Assembly (NCBI GenBank): GCA_950106755.1
Contig: OX467082.1
Coordinates: forward strand, 1,612,001 to 1,676,000
Direction: 5' to 3'
DNA: 64,000 nucleotides
DNA from: Climacium dendroides
Taxonomy: Eukaryota > Streptophyta > Bryopsida > Hypnales > Climaciaceae
Shown: in pieces, positions 1 to 10,600 of the stretch
Numbering within the stretch: position 1 is the stretch's first letter
Layout of the letters: each line of letters opens with the position of its first letter
Program-made: the position numbers and the translations under genes
Notes under the pieces: generated by a model
Database searches by the model: none
What the model was told of the DNA's origin: nothing
Seen by the model: the letters and a program-made list of their open reading frames with translations, nothing else

Positions 1-349
1 AACAAGAAGCTTCATATCTTTCACATCCCTAAACCAAATGGAATGAATCAAAGCTTCTCATTTACAAAAAAATATAATCTACAAGAAAATAAATATTAAA
101 ATTTTTATTTCAATTTTTTGTGAACTTTTTTTGCTGCCCGGTCTCCCCCATTTTGAGGTTATTGTGGCATAACTTTTGCTCCCGGGCACCGATTGAAATA
201 AAAATTATATTCCCAGAAAGCTCATAATAGTCATAAGTTTTTCTATCTTATGGAAAAGTTTCAAAAAGTTTCAGTAAAAATTGAGATCATAAGAGCTTAC
301 CTGAAATCCATTTTGTCCCCCGTAAGGACAATGAGACTTTAGGGGTTAA
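1..349. mobile_element. TTAA-flanked MITE, family A, right part
   Basis: The window opens inside an element that ends at 345, followed by TTAA at 346-349. Its right end reads as the inverse of TTAACCCCTAAAGTC. The body matches, in inverse orientation, the element at 27372-27956, including a conserved block around 40-60 that contains GGAATGAATCAAAGCTTC. The left end lies outside the window. No coding sequence is seen. Confidence 0.65.
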
Positions 350-931
350 AAGTAAAAATTAATTTTTAATTTTTTCATTCTATAAATTTTTTTAAATTCA
401 ACATTTTTATGCATGAAGTTCAAGGCTTGTTGCGGTGTGAGAAGTTGTGTTCTTATATGAATGAAAAGCTTTATGTATAAAAGATTGCAAGGGCTTTGTT
501 TTGTAGCGTTTGGACATGCCATGTGAAAGTTACGGTTTTCCAAAATAAAAGATAAGTTAATTCCATTCTTTTATTTCAAAAAATCATAACTTTCACATCA
601 TAGGTCCAAATGCCATGAAACTAGCATGAATACAATACTTTATACACGTAGAAGTACAAGGGCTTTGGTTTAGTGGCATTTGAATATGCAATGTGAAAAT
701 TATCAGATTTTTTTCAAAATAAAAGATAATTAATTTTGATTTTTTGATTCATAAAAACTTTGAAATTCAATAACTTTCACACCATAGGTTCAAACACCAC
801 AAAACAAAGTTTGTGCACCCTTCCTTGCCAAGAACTTTCTAAATGATATCAAGAATGCTATTAGAGGCTTCACGGTTGGTTAGATCTCAACTTATCAAAC
901 AAAATAAACTTTGAAAGGACAAGCCTATGAC
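350..931. repeat. AT-rich dispersed repeat, no gene
   Basis: AT-rich sequence with internally repeated blocks (near 580-680 and 770-880) containing variants of CATAACTTTCACATC and a 'gtgcacccttccttg' motif. A related copy lies at about 9350-9480 inside an intron of the LysM kinase gene. Short open frames here show no recognisable protein. Confidence 0.4.
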
Positions 932-1192
932 CAGGGTTGTCATAACGGGTGAACCGGACCGGACGGACGGGTAAACCGGACGGCTTTAATTTTGAGAGTT
1001 TTGCACCTTGACAATCCCGTCCGTGCCCTGACGATCCCGTCCACGCCCTAACAATCCCGTCCGCGCCCCGACTACAGTGTCCACGCCCTATCGGGCAAAT
1101 CGGACGGGCAAATCGGACGGATGGGCAAAACGGACGAACGGGCAGATCGGACGGACGAGCGAACCGGACGTCCACCCACTATGAAAACCCTG
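932..1192. mobile_element. hAT-type MITE, GC-rich
   Basis: The 261-bp island begins CAGGGTTGTCATA and ends with the approximate inverse complement (…TATGAAAACCCTG), giving imperfect terminal inverted repeats of about 30 bp. The flanks are cctatgac (924-931) and cctataac (1193-1200), a 7/8-matching 8-bp target duplication. CAGGG ends with 8-bp duplications are typical of hAT elements. The interior is GC- and CpG-rich, with short repeats of about 20 bp (GTCCRCGCCCT…) and about 13 bp (cgggcaaatcgga). It looks unlike the surrounding AT-rich DNA. The open frame across it is low-complexity and not a gene. Confidence 0.7.
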
Positions 1193-1199
1193 CCTATAA

Positions 1200-2084
1200 C
1201 TTGCTTTTTCAAACTTCAAAGTCCCCTCTATATGATTCCATTTTGCAACCATACATGAATGAATTTTTATTTTTATTTTTCTAGAAATGTAATCACTAAT
1301 CACATGTCTTCTACGTATCCTAAAAATTTTAAATGTCATGAAATTTGAATAGAAAGTGAAAAATGTCATATCGAATACAAAATATGTTTAGAAAATCTGA
1401 ATTTTTTTTTCCTTAGGTGTAAGTTATAGTGTAGAAGATTGCAGTGCAAATGGCAACTTTCTATGTCATCCTAATTTAGAAAACTAGCACTCCATGGTTA
1501 TGGTTCCAAAGTTCAAATTGTAATAAAAATTTGAATTTTAGGAATTTTTCAAACTTTTCAATTGGATAGAAAATTAGACTTTATAAGTTTAATTTCTAGA
1601 GTTGGTTTTGAATTTATAAAACATTAATATTATCGCCTAAATTCAAATTAAAAACCAAGCAAAAGTTGACAAAATACACTATACATTGTTCTATAGATTT
1701 GCCATTTTCTTATATAGGATAGTAAAAAAATATTACAAGAGAACATTGAACACAATATTTTGAAAATGAATTTAAGCAACTCTCCTTGAAAAATTGGATG
1801 AAAAATATTTTTTTCCATCTTTGAGGCCTCCTTGAAACCATCCAAACAACTCAAAATGCCCCTTTTTGCATGCAATTTAGGTCTATCTCTAGAATAATGC
1901 ACCCTAAGACCATGCACTCAATTTCAATATTTTTTGCTCAATGTTCTCTATTTTTCACTAAATGTGAGTGTAAAATATTTCTTTAATTTAATTTAATTTC
2001 TCAAAGATGAGATCAAATATTTTCTAAATAAAATAGATTTTTAATTGAAGAAATCTTAGAAACTTTGATAGTATAGATTGCAAG
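1200..2084. other. AT-rich sequence, no gene seen
   Basis: Low-GC sequence. The open frame at 1648-1917 on the minus strand has no recognisable motif and no supporting context. Nothing else can be supported here. Confidence 0.4.
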
Positions 2085-2820
2085 ATATTTGCATTTTAAA
2101 TGAAAAAAAATGGTGTTTTATCACCTTGCATGACTAAAATATGAGACTTTGAATCTTCCTAGCTTAAAATTTTTATACTACTGATTTTGAATGTCTAATT
2201 TTTTTTATGTTGAATTATTGGTTTGAGAGTCTAGGATTGTTTTTTTAAAAATACTTAATTTTTAAATAGTAATAAATTGTTAAGTAGAAGTAGGTTTAAG
2301 GTTGAAGAAAAATCTAAACCGTTGATAGCTCTAAGATGGAATTGAAATACACTAATTTCAATGGTGATATTGTTTTAGCAAGAGATTTTAACCTTGTGAA
2401 ACTTTTTTTTTGAAAAATTATAAAAATGGAGTTCAAAAATGAATTGTATAGGTTATTTTTTCTAGTAAAGGCTTTAGTTGTTCAAAAAAAGAGATTGTCT
2501 ATAACATTTACATAACTAATCCAAATGGAATGAATCAAACTTTTGATGTACACAAAAATATAATCTATAGGAAATGAATTTTTAATATTTTTTATTTTAA
2601 GTTTCAGTGGGATTTTTTCCTACTTGATGAACTAAAAGTTAGGCTTATTTTGCTATAATTTTTTTTTGTAGGCACTTATTGAAATAAAACTTATGATTCC
2701 AAAAAGCCAATGTGTTTTTTATCTTCACAAAAAGTTTTAAGAAATCACAACCAATATTAAAACCATAGGAGCCTACCTAAAATCAATTTTGTCCCTTGAA
2801 GGGACAATGGAATTTTACGC
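2085..2820. mobile_element. Decayed family A element
   Basis: Several blocks match the long family A elements at 28869-29807 and 30245-31164 in the same order: the block near 2279-2400 (ttaagtagaagtaggt…), the conserved GGAATGAATCAAA block near 2525, and a subterminal block resembling 'tcccttgaagggacaatgg' at about 2795-2815. Both termini are eroded, so the limits are approximate. Confidence 0.5.
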
Positions 2821-4442
2821 CACATTAAATTCTTTAAATAAATAAATTTATAAACTAGAACTTTTAAAATTAATAATTTTCTATTTAGTTTATAAATTAT
2901 TAGTCTATATATTTATAAATTTACAAATCAATTGTTCAAAAGAATAATTAGATGTAGGAATTTTATTCTTTTTATTTTATTTAAATTAGTAGTTTATAAA
3001 TATATGAACAAAATTGAATTGAAAAAACTTGTAGGATTGCAAAAAAAGAAGATTTAATCAAATGATGGTGATTTCAAAATTAGGTGGCTCTAATTAGGTG
3101 GTTTCAAAATTTTATAGCTTCAAAATTTTTATGTCTTCAAGTGGTTGTAGTGAAGTAGTCTTCAAATTCTATGGCTTCAATTAGAAGGTTTCAAAAATCT
3201 ACACCTTTAGTGGTGTCTCCTCACATCCAAATGTTGTATACTAGTTTAGTTTCAAACTCCAATAATGCACCTCATATACATCATAATAGAAAAATGTATA
3301 AATAAGTTTGACCTACATCATTTGAACTACATTTTTATTATTAATTATTAGTATAACAATGGAATTATTAAAATTTGAAGTTTATAAAAGCTAAATTTTA
3401 TATTGGCACATTGTTTGTTAATTCCATACTTGTAAGCACTCTCATTACAACACCTACAAAACTACTTGTAAGATAAATACAACTAATTTTGAATATGACA
3501 CTATAACTAAACCATTCAATTTTTTGCTTATGGTATACATCCTCTAAATATAAGATCCTATAGTCAATTTGGATACAATTATGATTAATGTTTTGAAAAT
3601 TCAAAGTTTATGACTAAAGTATCTAGAAAGTAAATATTCTAAGAATTTAAAAGCTCTCATTCATTTGTCAACAAGACCCTACAAAACTCTAATAACTCAA
3701 ACCATGTCCAAATGTTTGTTTAGATGTTTTTAGGTGGACATAATTTCAAAGAGTGTCAACCACCTCAACATCTTGAACACATTAATTTTTTAGAATATGT
3801 GATTCTTGAGTCATTTACCTTATTATATAAGCTTTGGTGTTGGACTTTGAATATATGCTAATTCAGGATAGAATTAATCAAAATATTTTTCATTCTTTGT
3901 AAAAAGACATAAGCGATTGAGGGATTCACAATTGAACACCCTCCTTGACATCTTAGGTTTCAAATAAAGGTCAACCAAGAGAAAATTATAGAAAAATTCT
4001 CTAAGTAGTAAAACTAGAAAAGTGCCAAATCTCAAGAGAATAGATGCTTCAATTTTTTAATTAGTAAAAACTAGGGGTACATAAAATAAAATAAAAATTG
4101 ATCATTTGTAACAACTCTATGGAGATGATCATTCACCATAAAATCTTGACCAAAATAACATTTTACATGTTGTAATCCCTAAAAGTCCAAAGCCTTTTTG
4201 GATTAAAAAACATCATTGCTTTTGAAGTGCTATAGATCTAAATGTCACTAAGTTATTAAAATCTCAACTATACAATCTTGTGGTGTACAAGTTGTAGATG
4301 ACATGAATCAAATTTAGAGTCATTTGGCCACATACATTGCGAGATTATAATGTTTTAGTGTTGAAAAGGGATGCTGAAACTCTTGTAGCAATACATTTGA
4401 AGGTGAAATTTGATTTCTAAACCTATATGAAATGAAAAAACT
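2821..4442. other. AT-rich sequence, no gene seen
   Basis: About 1.6 kb of low-GC DNA without a convincing open frame, RNA gene or terminal repeat. It probably consists of old, unrecognised repeats. Confidence 0.4.
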
Positions 4443-4678
4443 TTAACCCTTAAATGTTGAGGCATTGAGGTGAACATTTAGTATTAATGGATTGACAAAG
4501 AATCTCTCCATGTAGGACAAAAGTGCAACTATTCATCCTCATAATTTTGTGTGAAAATAGGAGATCTTCTATAATACTTTGACTTCCAATGAATGCTTTT
4601 GCAATTTTTTAAGCCAATGCTTCACAGTCATGAAAACTAGTGATTTCTAGGGTTACCCTTTCATCCTTTAAGGGTTAA
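4443..4678. mobile_element. TTAA-flanked MITE, family B
   Basis: A 236-bp element starts TTAACCCTTAAATGTTGAGG and ends with the approximate inverse complement (catcctttaagggttaa), with TTAA on both sides. The interior shares blocks containing gacaaagaatct and gtgcaactattcatcctc with sequences near 19138-19327, 54455-54681, 56640-56800 and 60930-61170. The interior differs from family A, but the same TTAA termini suggest the same class of transposase. Confidence 0.65.
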
Positions 4679-5683
4679 ATTATGAATAAATTCAAAACCA
4701 ACATACAATACATTGGTGAAAAAAAATATCATTCAATTGACTGCAAAATAACTTTGAATGTAAAAAATAGTAAGAAAAAACACATCTAAGGCTGAACCTC
4801 CTTGTACTAAAATGCTTATCAGTCATTGATAACCAGTTTTTTTTTTGTTTGGCGTTTAAACACCAGTTCTAACATAAAGAAACAAATACCCTGATGTCCC
4901 TCCAAATATAATGCAATGGCATGCTACTAGGAACACAAGTTCTACAGTAAAAAAACATTGCTGATAACTTCATGGATTGATATGAAATTTTATCCTCAAA
5001 AAATAAACTAGTATACACAACTTTACCAAAAAAATTTAATTAGAAACAAACATTGTATGAAGAAGAAACAAGCCGCCACAATTCATTGTAATCCAAAAAT
5101 GTCCAGATTTGGAACTTTAAATTGCTCCTAAACATTCAAAACAACTTGGATTGACATGAAAATTATACCACAATAAGTAGACTTCAAGGGGAACATAACC
5201 CATCAGATTTTTATTGAAAACAAACATTGTATGAAGGACATACAAGCCTACAAAGTTGCAGCCATCAAATGCAGTTTGGTGAACTCAAGTTGAACCTCTG
5301 AACTTCGATTGGCTTACAAAAAATAAGTACATCTTGGATTGATTTGAAAATTTTACCACACAAATCAGAAGAGAGAGAACAAAATTCCCAACAAGTTTTA
5401 TTGAATTTGGACATCAAATGCAAAAGTTACAGCACTTTGAATTGGACTTAAACTATGTGAGGACACTTTTGGTCTCATGGGACGTTTAGGAGATAAAGTG
5501 CAAGCTACTGTTTGTGTGAACACAAAAGTTTTGAAACAAAAGACGCCATTCTGGATGATGCGATGCTTTCTCCATCGCTCAAGTTTTCCGAGGAAAGTTT
5601 AAAAGCGCGCATCACTTGCATTTTGCCGCATTGCATTGAAATTGCTCTTCTTTGCAGCCATTCTCCAGTTCAGTTGTGGCCAG
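4679..5683 (+). promoter_or_regulatory. Upstream region of the MGST3 gene
   Basis: About 1 kb of gene-less DNA before the MGST3 start codon. The last 200 bp (from about 5480) is clearly more GC-rich than the DNA further left, as expected for a promoter and 5' leader. No TATA box or transcription start can be fixed by eye. Confidence 0.3.
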
Positions 5684-7351
5684 ATGGAATCCTCGTTTCT
5701 GGGATTGAAGATGCCCACAAGCTTGGGTGCGCCCTTCGTGGGAGCGTCCACAAGCCGAATGGCGCCCGTCGTGACTGCGGCGGGGTTTGCTGTGGCGCCG
5801 CAGTTCGGGTACGTGGTGTTGACAGCTTCCGCCAGTGTCGTTCTCACTCAGTGGCAGATGATTCAGGTATTTGACGGACTTCACGCTTTGATAGTTTGAT
5901 TTGGATTCTCGGTTGTTGTTCACTCTGTTCCTGTGATGCGGATGCAGGATAAGCTTAATGTGAGTAACCACAGCTAAAGTGACATCTGAAAATTATTCGT
6001 TTCTGTTTGTGGTAGAAACACTTGCGAGCAGCTGTTAGTTCTACGATGATGAGTCTTCTTTTGACGTCCTCTTTAGGCTTTAACCCAAATTTCTGGCGCT
6101 TATGCAGGTGGCTCTCCAAAGGAAGAGGAGTGGCGTGTCCTATCCTAAGGTTGGTGATTAATAACTGATTTTTAGAGTATCTTTGAATCAGTAGTTTACT
6201 TGAATATTAGATGTGTGTAACTCAAGTAGCAGACCCTACACACTTTAATGGTTTTGTAAACCCTTGTCGTAAGGTGTGAATTCGCAATTATTAAATGAAA
6301 CTGTGGAATGTTAGCTTATTGTTGTAGGTGGTTGGAGTGAATGCTACCCGAAGTTTGATGTTTTTGACGGTTCTATGTTAACCTTGATTGCATGCATCCT
6401 CAGATGTACGAGGACGCAGAAGAATCTGTGTTCAACTGTTATCAGCGTGCACACCAAAACACCCTGGAGAGTTTTCCTGCATTCTTGGCATTGCTTGTTC
6501 TCGCTGGGCTTGCTTACCCGATCACTGCCTCTGCGTAAGCCACTTACATGACCTTGCCTGGTACCTGTGATTTGCACATAACCCCTAAGTGCCCAAGTTT
6601 AAAATAGAATGTCCACTTCTGAAGTTAACACTTGACTGTAGGAACTTTCAAAACGTATTTTCTATTGCACGAAACTATAGAGTGTGCTTTTGGGGTGCTC
6701 ACGCACGATCCGGTTTGTTTGACCAGATTTGGCATGCTTTGGGTGGTTGGACGCGTGGTCTACTCAATCGGGTAATATGTCGACCCTCTGTTTTTTTCTC
6801 TTCCCAGTATTTGAAGGTTACGGCTTATTAAAGTACTTTGCGGAAGGTGAGTGATGGTATTTGCGTTACTTAAAATCATTCTAACATATTTAGGACTTTG
6901 ACTTTTGGGAGATCAGTATTAAGATGTAGAGGGATCACTTTGAAAAAATAGCCAAATTTGGTGAAATCAATGTTTACCTGTATTTCTCATGCAATTTGAC
7001 AGTGGAAGTTGTAAATCACTAGAAGTGACAGTTGACAACCCCATTTTTCATTCAAAGATGAATGACTGTAGACATTCTAGCCAAGTCATACTTTCACCGA
7101 CCTTGGTAATTGAAGGTCAAGGCCAACCAGATGTAAGAATTGAGAGTTGCTGTTGGGAACAGGAGACAATATAGGAGACGGGATTTGAATTAATACACTT
7201 ACTGGTGTTCTACTTTGATGCTGGCAGGTATTACACTGGGGATCCTAACAAGAGGCATAGGGGCGCCTTCCACACTTTTGGTCTGTGGGGATTGCTTGTT
7301 ACATCTATTGTGTTCGGAGTGAAGACTGTCATACCTCTGTTGTCTGCTTGA
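5684..7351 (+). CDS. MGST3: Microsomal glutathione S-transferase 3-like protein (MAPEG family)
   Basis: Six exons join in frame: 5684-5866, 5948-5959, 6108-6149, 6404-6534, 6727-6771 and 7228-7351, encoding 178 residues. MAPEG proteins are small membrane enzymes with glutathione-dependent transferase or peroxidase activity in endomembranes. The family core is clear. The hydrophobic first helix reads FGYVVLTASASVVLT, followed by RKRSGVSYPK, then FNCYQRAHQNTLESFPAFL (about residues 89-107), which contains the NC-QRAHQNTLE signature shared with animal and plant MGST3. Next come VVGRVVYSIGYYTGDPNKR and a last hydrophobic segment. About 30 residues precede the core, a longer N-terminus than animal MGST3 (about 150 residues); initiation at an internal Met (residue 26, MAPVVT) is possible. 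All introns are GT-AG. The second exon is only 12 nt. The gene is convergent with the LysM kinase, 262 bp stop to stop. Confidence 0.88.
6808..6846 (+). other. Candidate cryptic or poison exon in MGST3 intron 5
   Basis: A 39-nt segment has a pyrimidine-rich acceptor (ttttttctcttcccag) and a strong donor (GAAG|GTGAGT). It lies between the last two MGST3 exons. Inserted in the transcript at phase 2 it would give a stop codon almost immediately. Without it the flanking exons join exactly, through a Gly codon, into the conserved SIG-YYTGDPNKR stretch. Splice consensus is seen; use of the exon is inference. Confidence 0.3.
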
Positions 7352-7613
7352 TGGATTAGTGACAGTGAATTCATGATGTATAAACAAGCTCAAACGCAAG
7401 CACAGCAGGAGTTGTGATGATTCATTTCTTGTGAGTCTCTTGCAGAAGTTCCACAGTTTCACAAGATAAATCCATTCCCAAACCACGATTACAAATTCTT
7501 TGTAGATTTCATTTGTTTGTCTTGGGATGCAAAGGGCAGCTTCTTCATTCACTTGCAATTGAATTTGCAGATTCTGGCAACATTCTATTGTAAATATAAT
7601 CTGAGTTGAGTAT

Positions 7614-10600
7614 TCACGCAATTGTGGTGGTACTACCGGTACTATTTTTTGTGGAAGCACCAACGTTCCAGTCTTGTGTTGTTGATGACAGCGTCATGAG
7701 TGCTACCACGGCTTTCCGCATAGTTGGTCGCTTGCTGGGAAGCTCTTGCGTGCACGCTCCTGCTAGTTGGGCCAACTGCAAAGCCCATTTCAGCAATTTA
7801 GACACCTTGCAGGGAATATGGAGAATTTACAATCTTAACCGTCGAGTGCCCAAACTAAAAATAATCACTCCTTGAAAGTTAAGTGTCGATTACATAACTT
7901 CCGAAACATGTTTCTTTTGTTCGAAATAGATACGGTTTGATCGTCCTGTTGGTACCCCTTCTTCGGAGCTTTCTAACTGATTTTTTTCAATTCCTATAGG
8001 TATGGAAGCGCTCATTTAGGCAAGTAGGGATAAATAACAGAGATGGGGGGTATGGAGAAAACAGAACCTTCCACGCTGCATCTTCAGGGTAATCATCTCC
8101 GAGGTTAGGATCCATAAACCTTGGTAACTTCTCTTTTCCGTTAGGAGACTTCAATACAGGGTCAAACTGGAGGCATATCACAACACTCTTGTTAGAAAGA
8201 ATTCCATAGGCACTTCATTTTCCAAGACTCTTAGTTTGCTGTGTTAAGTTTTGTACAACCGGAGTGAACTTTGGTTTTGCATGATGACGTGTATTATATA
8301 ACAAATAGTATTTTACTAGCACAAACTCCATAAGAAAGAGAAACTCCAACCTATTAATGGACACAAATGAAGAGAAGGAACAAGTGACTCTCAGACTACA
8401 TACCTTTCCAAACATTTTATAACCAAGATATTTCATTTCTTCCAATGATACCTGACAAATGATGAAACATCCTCTCCATGTTTGTGAAGACTTTTGTTTT
8501 ATTATAATTAGAGTAGCTCCATAGAATTGATCAATTATGTTATGTTTTAGTCTTTATGAATGAACTACTCTTTGACATACGGATGTTCATCTACTAGGGA
8601 ACAAAGTGGACTTAGGACCAAATCTGCAAAGTTTTCTTCTAGTTGCAAAATTGTCCCCTAAACTCTTTTTTTCTAAAATGTACATCTTCTATTCATGAGA
8701 ACCTAGGGTATCTTTAGGATTCAATCACCCTATTTTCAGCACTCAAAGTTTCATAGTTTATTCATATTGTGTTCAAAAAATGCATGTTACGGAAAATCTA
8801 GAATCCCCTTTTAACTACCACCAAGACCCAAACAAAAAATGTAGGCAACTTTATAATAATATGAACCATGCTCAAATGCTTGGGAAATTTTAGGTGGTCA
8901 TTACCTTTATCCTCAACCATGATCCTATGCATGAATGCAACAATAGCATAAATAAAAATGAAAAGCTCATGAGATCTTAAATTAAATATAAAGAGGTTAG
9001 TTTAGGGTTCACGTACAAAACTAACGAGAGCCCTTTGCTCCTCTTTTGGATGAGTTGTGTTGGAATTGAAATCTTCAGTGAAGCTCAAGGCTCCCCCTCG
9101 TACAATGGCTTCTCTTCCAGACAAAAGCTCAAATAGAACCACACCAAAAGAATAGACGTCTAGCATGGGGGACACCTCTCCAAATCGTGCATATCTAAAA
9201 CCAAGACTAGCCCAATTAATTATATGAAGCACACACAATCTCAATGCAATTTTACGATTTCATCCACCCATATGGATTAGTGTAGCCCCATGTTGACCCA
9301 AAGTAAAAGATGATTTACCCCAATTATTCATTCAACAAAAAACTCAAAAATCCATAACTTTCATGTCCCTAGGTTCAAATGCCATGAAACAAATATTGTG
9401 CACCCCTCCTTGTAGAGAGCTTTCTAATGGTATCAAGAACACAACTAAGGGATGTACAATTCTGAAGATCTCACCATAGCAAACAAAACAAACAAACAAA
9501 ACAAAAAGTTTTTTTTTATGGAAAAGATGGTCATGTATTCATCTTCACATAATAAAGCTTTTTAATGAGCTATATCCAAAGTAGGAGAAGAAAGTAGATA
9601 AGGAAAATATATATATATTTGTTTTGCATCTAGATGATGTCGTTCAACATGTAGTAGAAGCTAAATAAAACATGCAATAAGCTTTTATTCAAAATCTAAA
9701 AGCATTCTTGAGTTTAAAATCCACTTCTAACAAACTAATCAAAATTCTATGTTTCTTAGGCAAGGGATGGTTGTTGCAAATGTTGCAATGGTTGTACTAC
9801 TAGTTTGATTTATACTACAATAAAAAAATCAAGAATTTATGACGGGCTTTTATGTGAAGTACCAATAGATTAAAAAAAATTGTGATGAATGAACCCTTAA
9901 AGTATCAAAAGACTCTTGGTTAGAAAACAGCCAATTTTTTTCATTTTCATCTTATGATATGTATGACAGGGATTAAGAATGGAACTTACTCCGGAGACAT
10001 GTAACCCCAAGTTCCAACTACTCTTGTGGGTTGTGTCACTGCTCCTTCAACTTTCACCTCTGTAAGTTTTGTAAGACCAAAATCTGCCACCTACAAATAG
10101 CAATACCCAATGAAACTTGATTATTAGAAGTTGCCATTGTAGAGAATTCAATAAAGAAGTATCATTTCAAAAGGAGCTTCTTGAAATACCTTAGATTCAA
10201 TTGCAAATTCCCAGATGGTATACAAGATGCTCCAATTGTGATGTCTCTCACATCTTGAGTTCAAGAATACAAGACAATGTTGGGACTCAATCACCTATCT
10301 TAAGCAAGTGAGTTACCAACATTGGGTGGGTATGAGGAATGATTGTGTCATTATGTGACTATTGTTAACATAGTACTCAAATACCAATTTATAAAATGTC
10401 CATTAAAAGTATATTTGGTCAAAACATGCCCTAGTGCCAATATTGGTACCAATATGGTCCTAGAGCACCAAGCTCTAACACCACAAAGGCCTCCTATCGT
10501 GTAAGGGCCCTACCTTGAAGACAAGGGCGGGAGCTCAAGTGTGAGGGATAGGACCCTCACACAACAAGTGGCCCAGGCATGTGGTAGGAGAGTCCCATTG

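Noticed and set aside
870..1175. 101-codon minus-strand ORF rich in Arg and Pro
   Set aside because: Low-complexity translation of the GC-rich hAT-type MITE.
5599..5971. Minus-strand open frames over MGST3 exon 1
   Set aside because: Shadows of the GC-rich coding exon; no family features.
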